From Methanoculleus marisnigri (GTDB lineage Archaea > Halobacteriota > Methanomicrobia > Methanomicrobiales > Methanoculleaceae), in NCBI GenBank assembly GCA_002503885.1, contig DASQ01000089.1:1-22020 (forward strand): a DNA stretch of 22,020 bases. The letters are read 5' to 3'. Shown in pieces: positions 16,234 through 22,020 of the stretch; position 1 is the first letter of the stretch, and each line of letters opens with the position of its first letter. Below the pieces are notes generated by a model. It was not told the origin of the DNA. It worked only from the letters and a program-made list of their open reading frames with translations, and did no database searches. Position numbers and translations under genes: made by a program.

Positions 16234-16683
16234 CTAGTGCTCGCTCCCCTCGTTCTTGATTCTTGTGATCCGGGCATCGAGGTCGAGATCCCGAAAGCAG
16301 GCGAGCATCTCCGGGACCGGGTCGCCGGAACGGTAGAAGAGGTGCGAGGGGCAGGTGCAGTCGCTGCACCCGAACCCGGGGATGTATGCTCCGCCGACGG
16401 CGCGGGCGAGGTCGCACTCGCAGTCCCGATCCGTAGCGGCGGTGACGACGGCGGCAGGCGCGAAGTGCGGGTCGAGGAGGAGGTGATCGATGTGCCACCG
16501 GGGAGGGCGGTCGCGGCGGAGGGCGAGCCTCACGTGCCGGTCTGCCCGGGCGAGGCCGCCGCTTCCCTGCGCCGAACCGATGTAGACGTGCCGGCCGCGG
16601 GGGAACTCCCTTACCCCGAGGGCGCCGATGCGGACCTCACAACCGGAGTTTTCGAGGATCAGGGCGTAGACTCCCTTATCCAT
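16234..16683 (-). CDS. GIY-YIG/DUF123-type protein
   Basis: A 149-residue protein. GVYALIL (4-10) and VYIGSA (33-38) are the GIY and YIG elements; RHVRLALR (49-56), the central HIDHLLL, CECDLA (88-93) and GFGCSDCTCPSHLFY (103-117) fit the archaeal DUF123 branch (COG1833). GIY-YIG domains are usually nucleases, but this branch is uncharacterised; its four to five cysteines could bind metal. The ATG at 16683 is chosen because the GIY motif begins 3 residues later and it overlaps the upstream MBL-fold gene by 8 nt; the longer open frame upstream is antisense to nothing recognisable and overlaps that gene. Confidence 0.78.
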   Translation of the reverse strand: MDKGVYALILENSGCEVRIGALGVREFPRGRHVYIGSAQGSGGLARADRHVRLALRRDRPPRWHIDHLLLDPHFAPAAVVTAATDRDCECDLARAVGGAYIPGFGCSDCTCPSHLFYRSGDPVPEMLACFRDLDLDARITRIKNEGSEH

Positions 16684-17278
16684 AAAACCGGAGCGCCTCC
16701 CGGGCGGCTGCGATATGCCTCCCGCCGTCGTGGGCGACGGGCTCCCCGTGCCCGGGGTAGAGGCCAACGACTTCGAGCGTGCTAAGGCGCTCTATGGATG
16801 CCGCGAGCGCGGTCCGGTCCCCGCCCGGAAAGTCGTACCGCCCGAAGGATCCGCCGGTAAAGACCGTATCCCCCGAGAAGAGCACCTTCCCCACTTCGTC
16901 ATAGAGGCAGATCCCGCCCGGCGTGTGCCCGGGGGTGTGGATCACGCGGAGGCTCCCGATCCGGTCGCCGTCGTGAAGGAGGGTGTCGGGGACGATCCCG
17001 GGCGACCGGGCCCCAAAGTGCATGGCGAGGCTCCGGGTGTCGTCGACGAGGCCGGGCGCGTCCGCCTCATGAATGCAGACGGTCGGGTCGCCGCATATCC
17101 GGGCGATCTCCCGGACATGAGCGATGTGATCGTAGTGGGCATGGGTGATGACGATCGTCTCGATCGCCCCGGCATACGGCTCCACCGCCATCGGGGGAAC
17201 GCCCGCGTCGACAAGGATGTTTCCGTAAACGAACGAATTGGCGTAGGTCGCATTGCTCGCGATCCACCGGACTGGCAT
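16676..17278 (-). CDS. Metallo-beta-lactamase-fold hydrolase
   Basis: A 200-residue single-domain protein, first gene of a three-gene operon. The metal-binding motif THAHYDH (45-51) is the canonical HxHxDH; further ligands are in HTPGHTPGG (114-122), FSGDTVF (134-140, Asp137) and LYPGHGEP (173-180). These fit the glyoxalase II-like branch; the substrate cannot be read from sequence. The ATG at 17278 begins the fold directly; the frame remains open to 17674 but that part lies opposite thiC and is not protein-like. Its start codon is only 34 bp from that of thiC. Confidence 0.85.
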   Translation of the reverse strand: MPVRWIASNATYANSFVYGNILVDAGVPPMAVEPYAGAIETIVITHAHYDHIAHVREIARICGDPTVCIHEADAPGLVDDTRSLAMHFGARSPGIVPDTLLHDGDRIGSLRVIHTPGHTPGGICLYDEVGKVLFSGDTVFTGGSFGRYDFPGGDRTALAASIERLSTLEVVGLYPGHGEPVAHDGGRHIAAAREALRFYG

Positions 17279-17318
17279 GCAGACTAATATGGCTTCCGGG
17301 CAAATGGTTCTTATGCAT
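17279..17318. promoter_or_regulatory. Compressed divergent promoters of thiC and the MBL-fold operon
   Basis: ACTAATATGG (17283-17292) is centred 25 nt before the thiC ATG at 17313, fitting a leaderless thiC transcript. On the other strand ATGCATAAGAA (17308-17318) is the only TATA-like box for the MBL-fold gene and overlaps the thiC start codon. With 34 bp between the two start codons, both polymerases cannot bind at once. Confidence 0.45.
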
Positions 17319-18596
17319 ACCCTGATCTCTGCGTGCCTGCGCGGGGTCCCCCCGGAGGTGGAGACGCTTGCCCGGGAGGAGGACCTCGTCGGGCACCACG
17401 CCGCGCGGGCCATCACCCGTGGGCGGATTGTCATTCCAGCGAACCCCGTGCGGCCACACCGGCTCTGCGCCATCGGGGAGGGCTGCAGGGTCCGGGTCAA
17501 CGTGAACGTCGGCACGTCGGGCACCAGGTGCGACGAGGACCTCGAGGTCGAGAAGGCGAAAGCGGCCCTCCGCGAGGGGGCGGACGCGCTGATGGACCTC
17601 TCGACCGGAGGCGACCTCCCCCGCATCCGGCGCCGGGTCCTCGCTCTCGACGCGCCCGTCGGGACGGTCCCCATCTACGAGGCGGTCCGGCGGGCGGGGG
17701 CTGCCGCGGACGTCGATGCCGACCTGCTCTTCAAGGTGATCCGGGAGCACTGCCGGCAGGGCGTGGACTTCCTGACCCTGCACTGCGGCGTGAACCGCGA
17801 CGCCCTCGCGTCGCTCCAGGCCGACCCACGGACGATGGGCGTCGTTTCCCGGGGCGGGGCCTTCCACGTGGCGATGATGGCCGCGACCGGCGAAGAGAAC
17901 CCGCTCTATGCCGAGTACGACTACCTGCTTGAGATCCTCGCGGAGCACGACGTGGTCGTGAGCCTCGGCGACGGGATGCGCCCGGGTGCGCTCGTGGACG
18001 CCGGCCGCCTCGCCAAGACGACCGAGTACCTGACGCTCGGGCACCTGGCGAAGAAGGCGCTCGCCGCCGGGGTGCAGCGGATGATCGAGGGGCCGGGGCA
18101 TATCCCGGCCGACCAGATCGGCTACAATGTCCGGATGCTCAAGGAACTGACCGACGGCGCCCCGCTCTACCTGCTCGGCCCGCTCGTGACCGATGTGGCG
18201 CCGGGCTACGACCATGTGGTGGGGGCGATCGGCGGCGTGATCGCCTGCATGCACGGCGCCGACTTCCTCTGCATGGTCTCGCCGAGCGAACACCTGGCGC
18301 TGCCGGACCTCCGCGACATCGTGGAGGGGACACGGGTGGCGAGGATCGCGGCGCACGTCGGGAGCCTCTCCCGCGCCGCGGCGAAGACGAAGAACCGCGA
18401 GATAAGGATGGCGGAGGCGCGCCGGGCGCTCGACTGGGAGAAGCAGTTCGAGGCGGCGCTCGTCCCGGAAGAGGCGCGGCGCATCCACGAGCGGGACGGG
18501 GAGATCGAGACCTGCTCGATGTGCGGCGACCTCTGCGCCGTAAAGATGGTGCGGGATATCCTCAAGGCGCCGCCGGAAGAGCGGATGGAGCGGTGA
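17313..18596 (+). CDS. thiC: Phosphomethylpyrimidine synthase (ThiC)
   Basis: A 427-residue radical-SAM enzyme that rearranges aminoimidazole ribotide (AIR) into HMP phosphate, the pyrimidine half of thiamin. Diagnostic stretches are NVNVGTSG, ALMDLSTGGDLP, FLTLHCGVN, MIEGPGHIPADQI and PLYLLGPLVTDVAPGYDH, plus the C-terminal cluster motif CSMCGDLC (401-408), which is CX2CX3C, one residue tighter than the CX2CX4C of bacterial enzymes. Short archaeal length, lacking the N-terminal domain of bacterial forms. I chose the ATG at 17313 (MHTLIS...) over upstream ATGs at 17253-17304 because the promoter fits it and conserved sequence begins there. No riboswitch fits in the space upstream. Confidence 0.95.
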   Translation: MHTLISACLRGVPPEVETLAREEDLVGHHAARAITRGRIVIPANPVRPHRLCAIGEGCRVRVNVNVGTSGTRCDEDLEVEKAKAALREGADALMDLSTGGDLPRIRRRVLALDAPVGTVPIYEAVRRAGAAADVDADLLFKVIREHCRQGVDFLTLHCGVNRDALASLQADPRTMGVVSRGGAFHVAMMAATGEENPLYAEYDYLLEILAEHDVVVSLGDGMRPGALVDAGRLAKTTEYLTLGHLAKKALAAGVQRMIEGPGHIPADQIGYNVRMLKELTDGAPLYLLGPLVTDVAPGYDHVVGAIGGVIACMHGADFLCMVSPSEHLALPDLRDIVEGTRVARIAAHVGSLSRAAAKTKNREIRMAEARRALDWEKQFEAALVPEEARRIHERDGEIETCSMCGDLCAVKMVRDILKAPPEERMER

Positions 18597-18650
18597 AGAG
18601 CACTCTCCGCTTCATGCCCCTCCCCTTGCGGACGGGCGAAAAATGTTCCG

Positions 18651-19043
18651 TCAGGCGCTGTGCGCGCCGAGGATCCGGACTGCGAGCAGGGCGGCGTTCT
18701 CGCCGTTATCCACCCCGACGCAGGCCACGGGGACCCCCCGTGGCATCTGGGCGATCGAGAGGAGGGCGTCGAGACCCATCAGTTTCCCGCTCACCGGGAC
18801 CCCGATCACCGGCCGCTCTGTCTTCGAGGCGACCACTCCGGGGAGCGCCGCCGAGAGTCCGGCGATCGCGATGAAGACCCGGGCAGTGCTCCCTTTCACG
18901 TACTCGTCCAGTTTGTCGGGGTCACGGTGCGCCGAGATCACCCGGTAGTCGTAGGATACATCGTGCTCCTTTAAGACCGCAAACACCCTCTCCGCAACGG
19001 GGCCGTCCGAGGCGGAACCGCAGATAACCGCGACGTCAACCAT
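18651..19043 (-). CDS. purE: PurE, AIR carboxylase / N5-CAIR mutase
   Basis: A 130-residue enzyme of purine synthesis that forms CAIR. VICGSASDGPVAE (6-18), YRVISAHRDPDKL (33-45), AGLSAALPGVVASKT (61-75), PVIGVPVSG (78-86) and LLSIAQMPRGVPVACV (94-109) are the family blocks. The AGLSAALPG loop, in place of AGGAAHLPG, and the absence of a visible purK leave open whether it uses CO2 with AIR directly (class II) or N5-CAIR (class I). The ATG at 19043 begins the fold, but GGGAGGT touches it with no spacer; a TTG at 19055 with GGAGG 11 nt before it is the alternative. Convergent with thiC, whose substrate AIR it shares. Confidence 0.92.
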   Translation of the reverse strand: MVDVAVICGSASDGPVAERVFAVLKEHDVSYDYRVISAHRDPDKLDEYVKGSTARVFIAIAGLSAALPGVVASKTERPVIGVPVSGKLMGLDALLSIAQMPRGVPVACVGVDNGENAALLAVRILGAHSA

Positions 19044-19100
19044 ACCTCCCTTCAATATGCCCCTGCCTCCTCATCTCTCTGTCGATACCGCGTGGTGGAG

Positions 19101-19139
19101 AGGTTGATATGAATCCACATCCAAGTTCCTTGCAGGAAC
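19101..19139 (+). promoter_or_regulatory. Promoter with palindrome for the aminotransferase-rib operon
   Basis: GTTGATATGAA (19103-19113) is a TATA-like box. About 25 nt downstream lies the inverted repeat GTTCCT-TGC-AGGAAC (19125-19139), 6-bp perfect arms around 3 nt, over the expected start site. It could be an operator. The gap to 19178 is shared with the divergent purE, so which gene it serves is not certain. Confidence 0.4.
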
Positions 19140-19178
19140 AGCATCTCTCCTCGACGAGACAATATGGACTGATCTCTC

Positions 19179-20309
19179 ATGGAATACGAACCACTCCTTA
19201 TGATCCCGGGCCCTGTACCCGTCCCGCAACGGGTACGCGCCGCGATGACGCGGCAGGCCATCAACCACCGCGGTCCCGAGTTCGGGGCTGCGTATGCGGA
19301 CTGCACCCGGGTATTAAAGACCCTCTTCGGTACTGAGAATGAACTCTACATCATCAGCGGCTCGGGAAGCGCCGGCATGGAAGCCGGCATCGCCAACTTC
19401 GCGCGGGACAGAAAGATCGTCTCGCTCGTGAACGGCAAGTTCGGCGAACGCTTCGCGAAGATCGGCGAGCGTTACGGTATGGTCGCCACCCTTGAATCAG
19501 AGTGGGGGACGCCGCTCGACCTCGCGGCGCTCGAGCGTGAGCTCGAAGCCGGGGCCGAGGTCGTTACCATGGTCCACAACGAGACGAGCGCCGGGATCAA
19601 GAACCCCGCGCCCGAGGTTGGAAAACTTGCCCGGAAGCACGACGCGCTCTTCATCATGGATGGAATCACTTCCATCGGCGGCGACGACGTCCGGATGGAC
19701 CAATGGGGGGTTGATATCGCCGTCGTCGGATCGCAGAAGTGCCTCGCCGCCCCGGCGGGCCTCGCCGCTATCGCGGTCGGCGACCGTGCCTGGGACCGGA
19801 TATCCGAGAAGCGCCCGTTCTACCTCGATATGGCCGCCTACAGGAAGAGTGGGAGCGGCACCCCGATGGAGACCCCCTATACCCCGGCGGTCCCGCTCTT
19901 CCTCGCGCTGCACGAGGCGTGCAAAATGATCGAGGAGGAGGGCGTTCCTGCCCGGATCGCCCGCCACCGCCGGATGGCGGACTCCGTCCGCGCCGCAGCA
20001 AAGGGATGGGGCATCGACCTCTTCCCGACACTGGACGCACACCACGCCTACTCGAACACCGCCACCGCCATGCGGATCCCCGATGGCATCACCGACAAGG
20101 ACCTGCGGGGAACGGTCAAGCAGTTCGGCATCGAGATTGCCGGCGGCCAGGACCACCTCAAGGGCAGGATCTTCCGGATCGGCACCATGGGCGGCGTCGG
20201 GGCGCAGGAGATCCTCGCCACCCTCGCGGCCGTCCAGTTCACCCTCAGGAAGTTCGGGTTTGAGGCCGGCGACGGCGTTGAGGCAGCCGCCGGGGTGCTT
20301 CTCGGATGA
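19179..20309 (+). CDS. Class V PLP-dependent aminotransferase
   Basis: A 376-residue enzyme of the alanine-glyoxylate/serine-pyruvate aminotransferase group. MIPGPVPVP (8-16) near the N-terminus, the SGSGSAGMEA (60-69) phosphate-binding loop, MDGITSIGGDDV (160-171, Asp161 contacting the PLP ring nitrogen) and GSQKCLAAPAGL (184-195, Lys187 forming the Schiff base) are in place. In methanogens members of this group act on phosphoserine, aspartate or alanine/glyoxylate; sequence alone does not choose. It overlaps ribC by an ATGA junction, so its translation is coupled to riboflavin synthesis. The ATG at 19179 has no good ribosome site. Confidence 0.88.
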   Translation: MEYEPLLMIPGPVPVPQRVRAAMTRQAINHRGPEFGAAYADCTRVLKTLFGTENELYIISGSGSAGMEAGIANFARDRKIVSLVNGKFGERFAKIGERYGMVATLESEWGTPLDLAALERELEAGAEVVTMVHNETSAGIKNPAPEVGKLARKHDALFIMDGITSIGGDDVRMDQWGVDIAVVGSQKCLAAPAGLAAIAVGDRAWDRISEKRPFYLDMAAYRKSGSGTPMETPYTPAVPLFLALHEACKMIEEEGVPARIARHRRMADSVRAAAKGWGIDLFPTLDAHHAYSNTATAMRIPDGITDKDLRGTVKQFGIEIAGGQDHLKGRIFRIGTMGGVGAQEILATLAAVQFTLRKFGFEAGDGVEAAAGVLLG

Positions 20310-20767
20310 AGATCGGGATCGCCGACACCACGTTTGCCCGGGTGGACATGGGCAGGATCGCCATCGACGAGATCCGCAAGCACGCGAGCGTGGGGCTGGA
20401 GCGCTACGTCGTCCCCGGGATCAAGGACCTCCCGGTGGCGTGCAAGAAGCTGATCGAGGAGCGGGGGTGCGACCTCGTGATGGCGCTCGGGATGCCCGGG
20501 CGTGCCGAGAAGGACAAAGTCTGCGCCCACGAGGCCTCTTCGGGCCTCATCCTCTGCCAGCTCATGACCAACCGGCACATCATCGAGGTCTTCGTCCACG
20601 AGGACGAGGCGAAGGACGCAAAGGAACTCGCCTGGCTGATGGAGCAGCGGACGAGGGAGCACGCGGCGAACGCCGTCCTCCTCGCGCTCCGCCCGAAGGA
20701 CCTCGAGAAACTCGCCGGGACCGGCCAGCGGCAGGGGTTCGAGGACGTCGGGCCGGCACGCCCCTGA
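20306..20767 (+). CDS. ribC: Riboflavin synthase, archaeal type
   Basis: A 153-residue enzyme that dismutates two 6,7-dimethyl-8-ribityllumazines into riboflavin and the pyrimidine precursor. MKIGIADTTFARVDMG, RYVVPGIKDLPVACKKL (31-47), ALGMPGRAEKD (60-70) and HEASSGLILCQLMTNRHIIE (75-94) match the archaeal enzyme, which is related to lumazine synthase and not to the bacterial two-domain RibE. The start overlaps the preceding stop as ATGA. ribH follows after 57 nt. Confidence 0.93.
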   Translation: MKIGIADTTFARVDMGRIAIDEIRKHASVGLERYVVPGIKDLPVACKKLIEERGCDLVMALGMPGRAEKDKVCAHEASSGLILCQLMTNRHIIEVFVHEDEAKDAKELAWLMEQRTREHAANAVLLALRPKDLEKLAGTGQRQGFEDVGPARP

Positions 20768-20824
20768 CGAAAAAAGTGAGGATTATCAACAACCGGTGCG
20801 AGTAGTACCACAGGAAGGATTGGA

Positions 20825-21232
20825 ATGACGGTAAAACTTGGATTTGTCGTCGCGGAATTCAACCGCGACATCACCTACATGATGGAGATCGAGGCCCGGG
20901 AGCACGCCGGTTTCCTCGGGGCTGAGGTGACCGAGACGTTCTACGTCCCCGGCGCCTACGATATGCCGCTTGCCATCAAGAAGATGCTCAACGACGGAAA
21001 CGTCGACGCGGTCGTCACCATCGGGTGCGTCATCGAGGGCGCCACCCAGCACGACGAGATCGTCGTCCAGCATGCCGCAAGGAAGATCATCGACCTCTCC
21101 CTTGAATACGGTAAGCCCGTCTCCCTCGGCATCTCGGGACCGGGGATGACCCGGATGGAAGCGACCGAGCGTATCGACTACGCCAAGCGTGCCGTTGAGT
21201 CGGCCGTGAAGATGGTCCAGCGATTGGGATGA
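20825..21232 (+). CDS. ribH: 6,7-dimethyl-8-ribityllumazine synthase
   Basis: A 135-residue enzyme that condenses 5-amino-6-ribitylaminouracil with dihydroxybutanone phosphate. GFVVAEFNRDITYMME (6-21), VPGAYDMPLAIKKML (41-55) and TIGCVIEGATQHDEIVVQHA (65-84) closely follow the archaeal (Methanocaldococcus-like) sequence. The TQHDEIV segment with His76 replaces the bacterial THFDYV, as is usual in archaea. It forms large oligomeric assemblies in the cytoplasm. Ribosome site GGAAGGA lies 6-12 nt before the ATG. It competes with both CofH copies for the same uracil intermediate. Ends in an ATGA overlap with the next gene. Confidence 0.94.
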   Translation: MTVKLGFVVAEFNRDITYMMEIEAREHAGFLGAEVTETFYVPGAYDMPLAIKKMLNDGNVDAVVTIGCVIEGATQHDEIVVQHAARKIIDLSLEYGKPVSLGISGPGMTRMEATERIDYAKRAVESAVKMVQRLG

Positions 21233-22020
21233 GAAGCCTCTCGGAGAAGATTGCGGGCATCGCCCCCTCCGCGACGATCGAGATCTCGAACGCGGCAAAG
21301 CGGATGCTACAGGAGGGTATCGACGTCATCAGCCTCTCTATAGGAGAGCCGGACTTCGATACTCCGGAACATATCAAGAGTGCCTGCATCGAAGCCCTCC
21401 GCCGCGGGGAGACTCATTACGCCCCGAGCGCCGGGATACCGGCACTGACGGGCGCAATCGCGGAGAAGATCACCCGGGAGAACGGCTTTAACGCACAGCA
21501 GGATGAGGTGATCGTCACCTGCGGCGCGAAGGATGCCATCTACGAGGCGATGGAGGCCGTGCTGGATCCCGGCGACGAGGTGCTCGTCCTCGATCCGGCG
21601 TGGGTCTCCTACGAACCGTGCGCCCGGTTTACGGGCGCGAGCGTCCGGCACCACGCGCTCTCTCCCGCGACCTTCCAGGTCGACGATACCCTGCTCGAGA
21701 CTGTCGGCCCCAGGACGAAGATGATCGTGGTCAACTCCCCCTCGAACCCCTCCGGCGCGGTGCTGAACGCGGACTCACTCCGCCTGATTGCCGACATCTG
21801 CCGGGACCACGACCTCTTCGCGCTCTCTGACGAGATCTACGAGAAGCTGGTCTACGGGAAGGAGCACATCTCTCTCGCCTCCCTCGACGGTATGGCGGAG
21901 CGGACGATCACCATCAACGGGTTCTCGAAGGCCTACGCGATGACCGGGTGGCGGATCGGCTACGCGGTCGCCCCGCGGGCAGTCATCCGGCAGATGGAGA
22001 AGGTGCAGCAGCACACCATA
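21229..22020 (+). CDS. Class I PLP-dependent aminotransferase, probable aspartate type, 3' end outside window
   Basis: 264 codons are visible and open to the window edge. MRSLSEKIAGIAPSATIEIS is the common N-terminus of archaeal aspartate aminotransferases; LSIGEPDFDTP (36-46), HYAPSAGIPAL (63-73), VNSPSNPSGAV (168-178), LSDEIYEKLVY (199-209) and NGFSKAYAMTGWRIGY (230-245, Lys234 the PLP lysine) are fold-type I signatures. Aspartate/2-oxoglutarate transamination is likely, but aromatic or other substrates cannot be excluded. It starts inside the ribH stop (ATGA), the second such overlap in this operon. Confidence 0.88.
   Translation, partial: MRSLSEKIAGIAPSATIEISNAAKRMLQEGIDVISLSIGEPDFDTPEHIKSACIEALRRGETHYAPSAGIPALTGAIAEKITRENGFNAQQDEVIVTCGAKDAIYEAMEAVLDPGDEVLVLDPAWVSYEPCARFTGASVRHHALSPATFQVDDTLLETVGPRTKMIVVNSPSNPSGAVLNADSLRLIADICRDHDLFALSDEIYEKLVYGKEHISLASLDGMAERTITINGFSKAYAMTGWRIGYAVAPRAVIRQMEKVQQHTI

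Noticed and set aside
17253..17312. TPP riboswitch upstream of thiC
   Set aside because: Only 34 bp separate thiC from the divergent gene, and the promoter fits a leaderless transcript; no THI-box sequence is seen.
17279..17674. N-terminal extension of the MBL-fold protein
   Set aside because: Lies opposite the conserved start of thiC and lacks protein-like sequence; the fold starts at 17278.
17067..18488. A 473-codon open frame on the minus strand opposite thiC
   Set aside because: Shadow of thiC in GC-rich DNA; Arg/His/Pro-rich and without motifs.
20768..20824. FMN riboswitch upstream of ribH
   Set aside because: The 57-bp gap is too short and shows no FMN-aptamer motif.

Overview
This window looks like a methanogenic archaeon of the Methanomicrobiales, most like Methanoculleus (lineage inferred from memory of gene families, not searched). 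The evidence is the GC-rich DNA together with a DNA polymerase D small subunit, an archaeal-type riboflavin synthase and lumazine synthase, two copies of the F420 gene cofH, an archaeal SEC11-like signal peptidase, and promoters made of a TATA box about 25-30 nt before a start codon, often with no leader.

Layout. 1-741: the 3' part of an IS200/IS605-type tnpB with its structured right end. 842-2460: a THEP1-like NTPase (minus) divergent from a cysteine-rich DUF5714-type protein (plus). 2494-3481: cyclophilin and a stand-alone RNase III domain protein. 3492-6675 (minus): acetyl-CoA synthetase followed by an OFA-type MFS transporter, a probable acetate uptake and activation operon. 6676-7207: the only long gene-free stretch, holding two copies of an 18-bp operator-like palindrome and a hairpin-rich element. 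7208-11780 (all minus): CorA-type channel, K+-dependent membrane pyrophosphatase with Na+-pump residues, and PolD small subunit. 11885-15239: signal peptidase, cofH copy 1, an inverted DUF1805 gene, cofH copy 2. 15364-15522: a 52-residue DUF1328-like membrane protein. 15679-17278 (minus): a tight operon of MBL-fold hydrolase, GIY-YIG/DUF123 protein and iron-sulfur flavoprotein. 17313-18596: thiC, divergent from that operon across only 34 bp. 18651-19043 (minus): purE. 19179-end: class V aminotransferase, ribC, ribH and a class I aminotransferase cut by the window edge.

How the genes fit together. The second half is rich in cofactor synthesis. CofH (F420) and RibH/RibC (riboflavin) draw on the same intermediate, 5-amino-6-ribitylaminouracil; thiC draws on AIR, the same purine intermediate that leads to PurE. 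Acs produces AMP and pyrophosphate; the membrane pyrophosphatase could recover energy from PPi as an ion gradient.

I found no CRISPR array, rRNA, convincing tRNA or defence island. The most unusual signals are the paired palindromes around the acs promoter, a Gly-to-Cys change in the THEP1 Walker A loop, a TnpB whose RuvC-II glutamate is missing from its usual place, the cofH duplication with a 57-bp identical block and a non-ATG start, and the crossed promoters between thiC and the MBL-fold gene.
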